Shown here one piece after another: positions 11,601 through 21,949 of a stretch of 64,000 nucleotides of DNA. Position numbers and translations under genes: made by a program. The stretch's first letter is position 1; each line of letters opens with the position of its first letter. The notes under the pieces are model-generated. The model was not told the DNA's origin and searched no databases. It was given only the letters and a program-made list of their open reading frames with translations. This DNA comes from Hyalella azteca (lineage: Eukaryota; Arthropoda; Malacostraca; Amphipoda; Hyalellidae), in assembly GCF_000764305.2 (NCBI RefSeq), contig NW_025947620.1:144303-208302 (forward strand), in the 5' to 3' direction.

Positions 11601-14600
11601 TTAGCAAACTATGCGAATAGTTTGCTAAAACTTTAAATTCGGTATGTACAATTTGTACAAGTTGCGGACTGGAAAGTTCAATACTTGGATAGTTGAATCG
11701 TAGCCTTTGTTAAGCCAAAAGTTCTAAACAGTATAATTCCCGCCTTGAAGGTACGAGTCAGTTTACACCAGCCAAAAAGTGAAGCTCATATTGCGGTCTA
11801 AATTAGACAGTCAATTGTTTGGCAATCGAATCGTAGCATATTTATCCCACTGTGAACTGTGAGTGTACTGAACACCACGGCACGTTGCTTGCTGCGACAT
11901 ACGCAGTAGTCTATAATCATATAATATTTAATACAAATTCGTACCACGCAATAGTTGTCTTCAATAGTGAGATTGGTCATAGACCCGGAACTCGGTTTAT
12001 AGCACATGAAATGGTTCAAAAATATTTTATATATACATATTTTTTGAAGCCCCGGGAAAAATTATGAATAATTTCTCTGGAAAACCTCGGGTGATATATT
12101 ATAGAGTCTATTAAAAGTTGATTCACTGAGATGTGATCAACTATATTTGATTATTTGATGACGTGCTTCATAGATGTAATCCTCGAGGTTTAAGAGACTC
12201 TATGGCATTGTTCGTAAATATCCATATGCGAATATTGTGTGTAGAGAAATCATCCCGCGTCTGTAAGTATCATGAATATATTCTGCACTGGTACTATTAC
12301 TTATCAAACCCCATGATAATGTAAATTCTTTCGTAACCAATACAATCAGGTGCTTTTATAACAACACAAATGTGCTTTGCACTTCGCTTATGAAAAATGT
12401 AATCGATATTAGCTTATTTGATTCACGCTTTCTGAGAACCTAACCCATATTGCAAATAAAATTCTCTGCTTGACACCACGTATGCGTCATGAGCAGCCCA
12501 TATCAAGTGCGCTGAGAAGTCCCTCGTCAGCAGTGGGCACCCTGCACACTGTCCAACTGTCCGAGGCCCCCATCACCCCACCTACACCCATCACCTCCCC
12601 CATCAGACAAGGCTTTGGTCAGTGTTATTTTTATTAGTTATTTCTGTCCTGGAACTGAGATAATCTATTATAATATACCAATATTGTATGGAGATATAAT
12701 TGTTAATTAATAATCAATAATATTATGTATTATTATACTGGATATACTAACATTTTAATACTGATCAATATTTACATGAACGATTTATTAAACTGGAATT
12801 AAATAAGCATTAAAAATATGATAGTCACGATTATTATAATCGAAATTATAATAACGTATTAGAATAATCGAGATGTAGTTGAAACAGCTTATGCTAAATC
12901 AAGCCTTGGGTTATGAATGCGATCTTGGAAAAGAAATTTATTAATAACTGTCAGAAAAAAATCTTGTCTCTCATGTTAATGCATCTCAATGTTATACAAA
13001 ACCTTTAAGGTTTCCTTATCATTAACAATAATAAGAATTAATATTATCGAGCAGCCATCATGTTCCCAAGAAATGGCTAAAAATTTTCCATTTATTGGGT
13101 GTAATTATATAAAACCAGTTTCCATCCACTTATCTAGCGACTGCGCATTTCCTTGCTTTATTCATAAATTAGTATTCACGGGAGTTTATAACCATTTCTT
13201 CCATCTCAATAAGTAAATTTCTTACATAATTTTAGTCATAGGTATGCTTAACATTTTTTATCTGATTAGACCGTGACGCAAGATCTTACATTTTTATTCA
13301 CTATTTGTGCAGCTAACGGTGACATGATCGTGACGTAAGATCATACAGTTTTGTTCATTAATTTTCTCTTGTTAACTGCGACGTGATCGTGTCACAAAAT
13401 CATATCTTTTTCTTCATTCATTTTCCGTAGCCAACGGCGACGTGATCCTATAGTTAACTGCGACGTTCGACTTTATTTATTTTTATTCACTATTTATTTA
13501 GCTAACGGTGACGTGATCGTGACGCTGCTGCCGCAGAACACGCACATGGCGTGGATCACTCCCGCCACCTTCAGGCCGGAGCTCGTGCCTGAGGAGCTCA
13601 TGGCACAAGGGCTCACGGTCAGCGATAATTATAATTTATTGTTTATTAATTTAATAAATTTATTTATTGATTGATTTATTCATCTGCAGTATAATTTATT
13701 TAAAAATGTTAGATTAAATCATTTATCTGGGGGAATGGATCGAATGATAATTTATTGTCACTGCTACTGTTCGATATAATTAATATGATTGTCGCCGTCG
13801 AACTATTAAAACTACGACAATGAAAACTTTCTTAAGTAGACGATTTCTCGTCTATGATTGGTTGGTTTAGCTTGAAAAGCCGTCAGTGATTGGCTGACGG
13901 AGCTACAAACCTATGTATAACTATTTTCATTGATTGGTTCGGCTTCTGTATCATCAACGTAAATACGCTAAATTTTCCGACTAATTGCTGACCGCAGCTG
14001 ACGGTGGAGGACTACGTGCACGTGATGACACAACTCGTGAACGACGAGCGCTTCAAGCTGTTCAACATCTGCTACAAGAGGATCGTCATCGCCTGGATCA
14101 TCCTGGGCTTCTTCATCCTGCTCTGCATCTTGTTCTTCTCGGGGGGCAAGCAGCTCGAGCTCTTCGGTGCTGGCATCGCCTGGCTCCTTCTTAACGCCGC
14201 CGCCATATTCCTATGCATGTGGATCAAGATCAGGGTGAGTGGGGGGGAGTAGGGGGAGATAAGGGTGAGTGGGGTGAGCTAAGGGTGAGATAAGGGTGAG
14301 TGGGGCAGTGGGGGAGCTAAGGGTGATTGGGTGAGCTAAGGTTGATTGGGGTGGGCTATGGGTGAGTGGGGTGATGAGGGTGAGTGGGGGTGAGCTCAAG
14401 TTGAGTGGGGTAGGCTAAGGGCGAGTGGGGTGAGCTATGGTTGAGTGGGGGCTTGTGATGAGAGTGGGGTGAGGTTAGACGAGTGGGGACTTATAGGTCG
14501 AGGTGAGTGGGGTGATGTGGAGGTGAGTGGAGTAAGGTAGGGGTGAATTGGATACTTGAAGTTAGGTAGTGAGGCCATCTCTGAGGTATACTTGCAGGCT

Positions 14601-17600
14601 GAGGGTGATACTTAGTGTGATGCTTTCATAGTGAGGGCCTCGTGCGCTTGCTGCCGCACGCCGCTCTATAATTACAGTAAAATTCTCATTCTCAATGCTA
14701 TTTCATACTATATTGAATAGAAGAATAAAAAATCAGAGTATATTTCGAGGCACTAATAATAATTTGTGTTATCATTATATTTCGAGGCGGTAATAATAGC
14801 TTTTATTATTTATATACGTGGAATGGTCTGTATATTTTTTCTCTATATTCCCGTATACCTGTGTATAATAACAGTTTATAATATGTCAGCTGAACCGTGG
14901 ACTAGAGCGCTGCATGGCCGGCATTAACCTGCAGCTCATGAAGCACAAGATCTTGCTCGGTCTGGACGACCGCGGTAAGCTCAGCTGCCATAAAGTCAAC
15001 CTCTGCTTCATCTACTTCGACACCACCGACTGTCTCGTGAGAACCCTACAGTGCTAAATATTATTATTAACTAATGTTTAACGTGAGAACACATAACAAT
15101 TTTAATATCATCATTAGAAATCAATGTTTGCCTTGTGGGAACCTGTGGGAGCGTAGCACTAATAGATATTACTAATAATAATAAATATTATAATGTGTGC
15201 TGCAGGCTTCTTAAAGCATCGTAATTATTGAGAGATAGAATGAATTATGTTTGTGGCTTTAGATTAAACCATTTATTTTATTTAATTTATTTGCTTAATC
15301 ATTTATACTTACTACAGATAGAGATTAGGTTGGCATAAGCTCTCGTGTTCTGAGTGATCAAATTAAGGAATGTATTGTTATGTATAATTGTTTAGTTTAA
15401 TATTTAATTCTTAAGAAAACATCACAGTCTGACTGCAGCAGCTGAGAATGTTTGCAGACGAAACTACAGCAGCTGATCGACGACGACACGCGCAGCTCAG
15501 CTGCAGCTGCTGCATCAGGCGCAGCAGGCGAGCGGCCGTCCCTGCAGAGTCGCCTGGACATCGATGACCCCGACATCATCATCTCGGGGGCCACCATCAC
15601 CCGCATCTCCCGTGACCAGGTAACTTCCCGTGACATCATCATCTCAGGCGCCACCATCACCCGCATCTCCCGTGACCAGGTAACTTCCCGTGACATCATC
15701 ATCTCGGGGGCCACCATCACCCGCATCTCCCGTGACCAGGTAACTTCCCGTGACAACATCATCTCGGGGACCACCATCCCGTGACATCATCCTCACGGGA
15801 CGACCAGGTAACGTAAGAGGCACCCTGCAGTTGGGTTTTGTTTTTGACGAGTTTCTCGCGTAAAGTCGTTGCTCTGAATGATCTATGGCTGTTCAAAGCG
15901 AGTTATGTTCATCTACTTTTTTGTTTGCACGGTGTAAGCACTTCAAATCCTGATTTAATATTTCTCTGAACTTTTAATTATGGTCAATTTTACTCTCATT
16001 AATATGAACTGCTTCATTATTGTTATTGGTTTTTATCTGTGTTATTACCATTACATGCATTACTTCTTACTTCACATGTTGTTACCCTGTCGACAATTCG
16101 TCCATTCGTACTTGTCTTATTTTTAGGGTAAATTGACGGAACATTTTCAAATAATTCCATAAATAACTAATACATGAACGCTTCAATATGTTCCGAATAA
16201 GTCACCATAGTTGCTAACTTTTAATTTTGTCTATCAATAAATTAAGCAATTGTACAACAAATTATGTACGAGAATTTCTACATGCTTCTGGCAGTGAATA
16301 TCGTACAACTTTTATTGTTCAATGTCAATGTTGAAGCCGTTTTCGTTGTCCAATGTCAATGTTGAAGCCGTTTTCGTTGTCCAATGTCAATGTTGTAGCC
16401 ATTTTCACCTCAACATTTCCCACACATCGCACTGTAGAGTCTCGCGTATCACAGCTTGGGACCGCTGCGTTAGATCGCTTCGGCACTCGTTGGATTAGCT
16501 CACTAGAAGACAAGTGTTAGGAGTACAATCAACAAGCTGTACTAATATTCACCTCAATTCAATCTTAGTTATTCCATTGTTCATACACATTAACAATGGC
16601 TTATAGTAACCAACAAAGCGCATCTACGAGTAAGCACATTTGTTTTTGCAAAAGTCTATGTGGCGCATGCCGAGCTGTAGTGCGCATGCAATGCATATAA
16701 TTAGGAGCTTTCTGTGACCGGTATGATTTTGCTGTCTATTGTAACTGTGTTCGTGTTGCTTGTGTAAATTGTTGGATTGCCATCAGTGGAAAATGACTAC
16801 TGCTGATTTTCTGTTGCCCAAATCGTGAGTGTTGTTCAAAGGAGTTTTTTCTCAACTGAGCGTCTTGTGATAACTTTAGGTTTATGTCATAGAACGCACT
16901 TGCTTAGTGCAATACAATTTTGTTTAGTAGCTGGCGTCTTGAAGTGTTCAGGAAACACGGTGCACCAAAAATCAACTTGAAATGCAAAGGCCAGCGCACG
17001 CATGTGACGACAAACATAAACCTCATCGCATTCGTTAAACTAACATAAATTAAAGTCAAGAGAGCCTTTACCATTGAATGAATATATTAAGATAAGAAAC
17101 ATTATTTAAATTAACAATTAGGAAAACATTCAACAAAATAAATGCATTGGTAGTCGTTACGTCTACTACGTAGTTCAAGGTAAACTGAACCAATCTACGT
17201 AATTTTATGCAGAACTCGGGCCGAGTGATTAAAATTATAGCAGACGGGGAGCAGCGAGTTCAGGGTTCAAACCCGCGACTGGTTGTGACAAATAATGGGG
17301 AAAATCGGCAAGGTGGCCGGAGCGCTAAGAATCGGCCGCCTGTCAACATGACCTAATCTAAGCTAGATCTAATCTACCGAATCTACCATTATACACTCAG
17401 AGAAAAGAGTGAGAAATTGTCCAAATAGCGGTGCTCTTTTACCCATGTTTAGGTCATTTTGCAGCAGTTTGGTATGCCAAAAGGGCGTATCGGCTACGTC
17501 CACTTTTTTAGTTTGTTAAGAATGCCTGTCAGTCAATATTTGGACACTCTGACCCATTCATTTTTCTAAGCGTATATAAGAACATTTATTATAAGAGTTT

Positions 17601-17921
17601 GTAAGGAAAGGACAAAGATGTGAGACGCCACGCCTTTCCCCCTAGGACCGCTCGCTGCTGCTGCTCGCTCGGTACAGTCAGCGCTGGGCCAAGAACTACC
17701 TCAGGAAGAGGCTTGACTGGGCCTTCGATGCCCTCGCCCGGGTAGAGGGTCTGGCGCCCCCAACGCCCCCCCGTCACCTCAGCACTGCACGCTGCCTCTG
17801 CCAGTACATCGAGAGCCACCTCGGCCTCAAAGACTTGCTCAAACAAAAGGAACTTGCCTCGAAAAATTCCGGGTGCTGTGGCACCATCCGCAGCTTCTTC
17901 AGGGAGGTCGAAGCCCTCTGA
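8604..17921 (+). CDS. TMEM268-family two-pass membrane protein, nine coding exons
   Basis: Exons 8604-8733, 9469-9572, 11357-11428, 12497-12617, 13502-13617, 13998-14234, 14890-15036, 15458-15619 and 17646-17921 join in frame to 454 codons plus TGA; every junction has GT-AG and a compatible phase. Residues 1-142 are a Pro/Ser/Ala-rich tail. Exon 5 (NGDVIVTL) and exon 7 (HKVNLCFIYFDTTDC) match the vertebrate TMEM268 pattern, as does the Cys-rich CLCQYIESHL near the C-terminus. Two membrane helices lie in exon 6, about residues 210-228 and 236-257, joined by a very short loop. The vertebrate protein is about 340 residues, so this one has a longer N-terminal tail. The exons are GC-rich against AT-rich introns. 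The biochemical role is poorly known and I do not assign one. The start is chosen because the ATG follows an acceptor and opens the only frame compatible with exon 2. Exon 4 could begin three bases earlier. Confidence 0.85.
9610..10821 (+). mobile_element. decayed hAT transposon (GTF2IRD2/ZBED5-like transposase remnant) in intron 2
   Basis: The terminal repeats are CAGGGGTCACCAAACT at the left and the inverse of CAGGAGTCACCAAACT at the right. They are flanked by 8-bp direct repeats GTTTAAGG (9602-9609) and GTTTAGGG (10822-10829), as expected for hAT elements. The sequence just inside the left end (GGTCCGCGGGCC) is typical of this animal hAT group. It is 1,212 bp long, so the 5' part of the transposase is missing. 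It lies in the same orientation as the host gene. Confidence 0.88.
9755..10555 (+). pseudogene. hAT transposase C-terminal fragment
   Basis: Translation shows SAVRWLSCGKVLFRFYKLR near the start, then the open stretch 10113-10487. The latter ends in a run like LPDEHLKAIY, typical of the C-terminal dimerisation part of hAT proteins related to GTF2IRD2 and ZBED5. In-frame stops (for example near 9844 and 10008) and a shift near 10487, after which the family-like sequence continues in another frame, show it cannot be translated as a whole. Confidence 0.8.
11088..11356. repeat. small repeats and a hairpin before exon 3 of the TMEM268-like gene
   Basis: Two copies of a 27-bp unit (CTTGTTACACCTCTTTACC) run into a perfect 14-bp inverted repeat: 11127-11140 pairs with 11147-11160 across a 6-base loop. 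After it comes degenerate repetition of TGTATGAGC up to the exon 3 acceptor (GACGAGCAG, ending 11356), which lacks a good pyrimidine tract. Confidence 0.6.
13265..13501 (+). repeat. degenerate tandem copies of the exon 5 acceptor of the TMEM268-like gene
   Basis: Three imperfect copies at about 13311, 13373 and 13428 precede the true exon 5 start (13502). Each shows (CAG or TAG)CTAACGGTGACGTGATCG or a close variant, followed by T-rich sequence, spaced roughly 55-72 bp. So the 3' splice site and about 25 bases of exon are repeated upstream of the real junction. Confidence 0.75.
14229..14545 (+). repeat. GGTGAGTGGGG minisatellite starting at the exon 6 donor
   Basis: The true donor AGG|GTGAGTG (exon 6 ends 14234) is the first unit of a degenerate array of about 20-bp units of the form GGTGAGTGGGGTGAGCTAAG. 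The array runs for about 310 bp and contains around ten further GGTGAGT sequences. Each is a near-consensus 5' splice site within the first 300 bases of the intron. Confidence 0.85.
15571..15807 (+). repeat. 60-bp minisatellite copying the end and donor of exon 8
   Basis: The unit is exactly 60 bp: GACATCATCATCTCGGG, then ACCATCACCCGCATCTCCCG, then TGACCAG|GTAACTTCCC. The first copy is the end of exon 8 with its donor at 15619/15620. Further donors follow after 15679, 15739 and, in a degenerate copy, 15807. Because 60 is a multiple of three and the unit reads open, use of the second or third donor adds 20 or 40 residues in frame; the fourth lies past a TGA near 15782. Confidence 0.93.
16320..16410 (+). 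repeat. 31-bp tandem repeat
   Basis: About 2.7 units of CAATGTCAATGTTGAAGCCG plus TTTTCGTTGTC. It lies in intron 8 within the stretch that is absent from copy B. Confidence 0.85.
17210..17385 (+). mobile_element. tRNA-derived SINE
   Basis: An A-box-like GGGCCGAGTGATTAAA and a B box GGTTCAAACCC lie about 40 bp apart, as in a tRNA promoter. A body GAATCGGCCGCC...ACCTAATCTA follows that resembles the two other SINEs in the window. It does not fold as a tRNA with a proper acceptor stem. Confidence 0.6.
17646..17921 (+). other. last exon, form 1, of the TMEM268-like gene
   Basis: The exon opens after CCCCCTAG with GACCGCTCG, phase 0. It encodes LLARYSQRWAKNYL, a linker, then ARCLCQYIESHLGL and a Cys-Cys tail, ending in TGA. 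It aligns with the C-terminal part of TMEM268. A closely related but different version, split over three exons, lies at 21950-23821. The two are alternative endings of the same gene or relics of an older internal duplication. Confidence 0.75.
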
Positions 17922-19129
17922 AAACATTGTAAAGCAGAACGTATGCTGAACATAAATATTCCATTTAAAGGTGAAACTTGCCATTGCATTCCAAAACAAA
18001 TAAAAAGAAAGGTTTATATTGAGGATTGTCTTGATTTGTTTCAATGTATTACCGAGGCGAACTATACAGTCCAACAAAGTCAGACTTTGTCTGACTTATC
18101 GCCTGATGTCAATTTATTACTGTAAAACCATTCAATATTATTACATATAACTAAATAATAATTATTAAAACCGGTACAATAATTTAGGAAGACCATTCAT
18201 AGACAAATTAATGTATTGTGTGCTGGAAGTTAAGTCTTGATCTTCTATTTAGTGAAGCTGCAAATCTAACAAACGAAGTATGTGAATGTGTTTGGCATGG
18301 CTTACCTAGCGTATTACACAGGGCCAAGCCTGTACCTGTGCCTTAGCTCGACGGATCTGATCTTGATCTGATATAACATGAGAAAGATCTGATATGGCGA
18401 TCAATGCTCGGTCAAATTAGATAGATTTGAATTTGTTCTAACCGATTATTAAAAAAACACATCGGCTCTGCGATGCAAGTCCAGCATATCGGTGGTGGAG
18501 AGCCCAGATCATGTCGATGTATCCAGATATATTGTGCGTTGTTAAAAAGCCTTGTTAATAGGCTCGTCATTTACCAGGCTACCCCGACCTCTTCTTGATA
18601 ATCAGCGAGCGTCAATTTTATGCGTAATGATTTAAAGGTAATGGAGGTCGTGAATAGCTTTATCTTTTTGTTTTGCTAGCTAAAAATTGCTTCAATTGTT
18701 TAAATGAAATATGGAAGTATGTAATGGATGCTTTTATGTAAATTATTCTGCTATATGTAGAGTAAGTAATTATTTTAAATAGTCACACTTCAGCTTTACT
18801 TGCCAGAATATCTGACCATGCAAATGTAAACAAACCATTAAGTTGTATTATCAGTATGGCCAACAATAAGCATGTTTTTAAAATACAAATAAAATAAAAT
18901 AACTTTCACAAGATTAGGGTTACAAAGTCTAATTAATTAGGAACAAATCAATATCTTGAACAAATTGCTGCTGTTCACACGCTGTATAAATAGAGGCAAC
19001 ACAATTTAAGACAATGTAAACAATTGATCATGTGTACATCTTTCATTGATAAACTGAATGGCTAAATTAGAACAAAAATTTACTGCACTTTCCGGAGACA
19101 ATATTTTGCACGGAATGCCAATTAACGAT

Positions 19130-19245
19130 AACCATGCTGTTAGGGTAAGGAGGAATAAATATGTAGCAGTGATTGTCAACAATAAACATGCTGTTAGAAT
19201 AAGAAGGAATAAATATGTAGCAGTGATTGTCAACAATAAACATGC
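19130..19245 (+). repeat. 54-bp tandem repeat
   Basis: Two and a half copies of a unit beginning CATGCTGTTAGAATAAGAAG. The corresponding place in copy B (about 43467) has only a single unit, so copy number changed after the 26-kb duplication. Confidence 0.85.
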
Positions 19246-19870
19246 TGTTGAAAAACGATGGAATGTATATGCGTTTGCAATTTGCATAAAACACGATGTT
19301 GAGAACATGAGCAATAAACAAGCGTGAGTTCTACGCGAATCTTAGTTTTACATGTAATGTAGTCCGTCCATTCATATGCCTTATAAATTAAGTATTAGCG
19401 TTAGTGAATAAGTCTAGGTTACGTGTTATAAGTTACGGCCGCTCGTCTGAAAAGCAATCGTCAATCTTAGTCTAATATTTTATTGTAGAGAAGTTTCTGT
19501 ATTATAAAATATTGTCTACTTATACTTGGGTTGAATTTGAATAAGTCTAAGAGACTTAGATTCCGAAGGAGTCGTCACATGCACGTTTATTTAAGAGATA
19601 AGGATGAAGTGAACTTGTTAAATGCAAGCTGCCTTAAACTAAACCTATGTGAGTAATCATGTAAAGAGTTCGCTGGACAGAATTTGCTGCACCAAGGATA
19701 TTTACGAATGGGATTTGCGAATTGTCGGGTGCCAAGTTGTTCGTTAAATGAAGTGTAAGAGGATATTGTTAACTGAACGAGACAGAAAAAGCTAGGTTTT
19801 AGAGCTTAGTACTTTATTTTGAAAATTTCTTCTCTTTAATTAAAATGTTTAAAATTATTGAAATAATTTA

Positions 19871-20085
19871 CACTGTTAGAAAAATGACCGTTAACGGTAT
19901 TACCGTCGTTTCAGTGGCCGGTCGGACACCGTAAAAGAAACACCGTGTCACCGTTTTTATTCCAATTTAACATTAGAAATCCGTAAAACATCTGATAAAA
20001 ACGGCGAAACAGTTTATTTTCACGGAGTTACCGGCCACTAGAAAGCCAGTGGGACCGTTTTTTCACCGTTTTTTTTCTGATGGTG
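19871..20085. mobile_element. TA-flanked MITE (Tc1/mariner type), only in copy A
   Basis: The ends CACTGTTAGAAAAA and the inverse of CACCATCAGAAAAA are flanked by TA (19869-19870, 20086-20087). Inside are runs built on ACCGTT/AACGGT. The equivalent place in copy B (about 44147) reads straight through without it, which supports an insertion into copy A after duplication. Confidence 0.8.
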
Positions 20086-21090
20086 TATAATATCCATTCT
20101 CTTACATTTCCAATTTTATTTCCGTCTTCCCCTGTGTAGTGCAATAGTATTTAATTATTCTTTATTAACGGTTTGTGACGTTCAATGAAATATTATCTAT
20201 TTACTATTATTGTTGAGCATAATGCGTATTTGAAAATACTGTGTGATTTGCTACTGACACTTGCCAGCAAAGAGTTTAACGAGCTGGTATAGGCGCTCTC
20301 GTCAGAGGTTCTCGGGCTATCATCTTATACAATATATCCTAATTAGTGAAAACTACAGGGTAAACCTATTTAAAGGTCGAATTGAGTTCAGTTTAATTTT
20401 TTTGCTCATGAAAAAAAGGGTCAAATTTTTATTGGTTCGAGCCGAGTTTAATTTTATTTATGGCTTTGAGTCACATGGATACATTTTTTTTAAGATTAGA
20501 CTTTTTAATTTTACTTCTGTGCTCTGTGGCACCTAAGTCAAAATTTTCATAGTTCATAGCAATTGTGGTTACATTGATTTCGACGTGTCAATCCAGGCAA
20601 TATCAATAGTTTTCGATGTTTTATTGATATTTTCTCTATGCTCTTCCATTTAATTATTGCAATCAGACAATCCCATTAATTATTGCTATTTTAAGGCAAA
20701 CCAATTCTGTATATAATTGGTTTAAAGGTGTCAGAGCATCATAATTTTACTGAACATATCAGCAATTAGAATCTAATTCAATGGAGGTAATAGTCTGAAA
20801 CTTGAACCTTTTGTCCACGGCAGTTTTATTTCAATTGTTGAGAATTGATTGATAAATTATGATAGCAAAGCTTTGTGTTGTGGTCTTCAGTTGAGGCAAG
20901 CAATAAACAATTGACGTTACCTCACTTGTTTAATTCGTGAATAACTCGAAACCTACCACATACAAATATCTAATGGGGATAAATTATAGTGGCAATAACG
21001 GCCCACTTGTACTCGCTTAATTCATGAATCACTCATTAGAAACTTTACTACACATTGCAAATAGAGATAAGTTATAGTGCACAATACAGC

Positions 21091-21150
21091 CCCAACTGCA
21101 GTGCTGTGTCGGGCACGCAGTCGCACGTATGTATTCACAGGATGTCCAGG
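21091..21150 (+). other. candidate 60-nt cassette exon upstream of the form-2 ending
   Basis: Between CAATACAG and GTGAGA lie 60 bases open in phase 0 (CCC CAA CTG CAG TGC ...), encoding 20 residues with two adjacent Cys. The same arrangement exists in copy B near 45375-45434 with four base changes and no stop or frame loss. It would join in frame to exon 8 and to 21950. Conservation is only slightly above the surrounding level, so this is tentative. Confidence 0.38.
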
Positions 21151-21949
21151 TGAGAATATCATTAATGTTTGGCTTAATGATTGTGATTTGGTTGGGAGGG
21201 CGGAGAGGTGACGTAACTATGATATCTGTAGTGCCAAAATTATTATCAGTCAGGCTGTCCTGTGCGAACTATTCTGTCATACCAAAGTCGCTCAAACAAC
21301 TGGGGCATGACATCGCAATTTCACTCGCATCACAAAACGCTAGCGACTTCAGTCAGTTTTCGTAGTTAAGGCTGAGAATTTAAATTTTGTTTAAATTAAA
21401 TGGTACTCAAAATATCCAAAATTTAAGATCTTCCAACGAAGACCTCCTTTGTATCAGATTTAAATCTTTTATTTTTGAACATTAACGTTCGTTATTGAAT
21501 TTTGGATTATCATTCTTCATTTCGGGGTTTTCTCCTCGTTACCATACTAGTAGCAGAACTAAAAGGTAAATCCGTTTTTAACTCGGGGTAAATGAATCAC
21601 AGGAGCGTCAAGTGTTGGCAGAATTTCTCCACAAAACTGAAATTTTCACGTCTCAATATTTGACTGAATTTAAGAGCTAAACGAGACGATTACTTGCACA
21701 ACAAACGCAAAGACCACCTCAGATTTTTATCGACTAAGGCTGATATTCGGTTGAACTTTCCTTTATCTTCGTATCTTTTGTTTGGTCTAAAACATTTACA
21801 GAAGTCAGTACAATCCAAATTTAACCACAACGTGTGCATCACCGCTTCCTTTTATCAGCGTGATTATTGTTTGGTTTGAACAATTCGCTCAGATCATTTC
21901 AGTTCTAAACAATTCTAAAACATCGCTCACAACACGGTTCTCTCGGCAG

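Larger units (their letters stand above)
17922..21090. other. non-coding stretch of copy A between the two TMEM268 endings
   Basis: No gene recognised. An AATAAA near 17996 could serve form 1. Most of the stretch aligns by eye with 42360-45375 in copy B with many small changes. It holds the 54-bp repeat and the MITE listed separately. Confidence 0.6.

Noticed and set aside
14004..14252. Independent small membrane protein starting at the Met in exon 6
   Set aside because: It is an internal exon of the TMEM268-like gene; the frame continues upstream to an acceptor and ends in the intron.
17589..18077. 162-codon minus-strand frame
   Set aside because: It is the shadow of the GC-rich last exon on the plus strand; it resembles nothing known.
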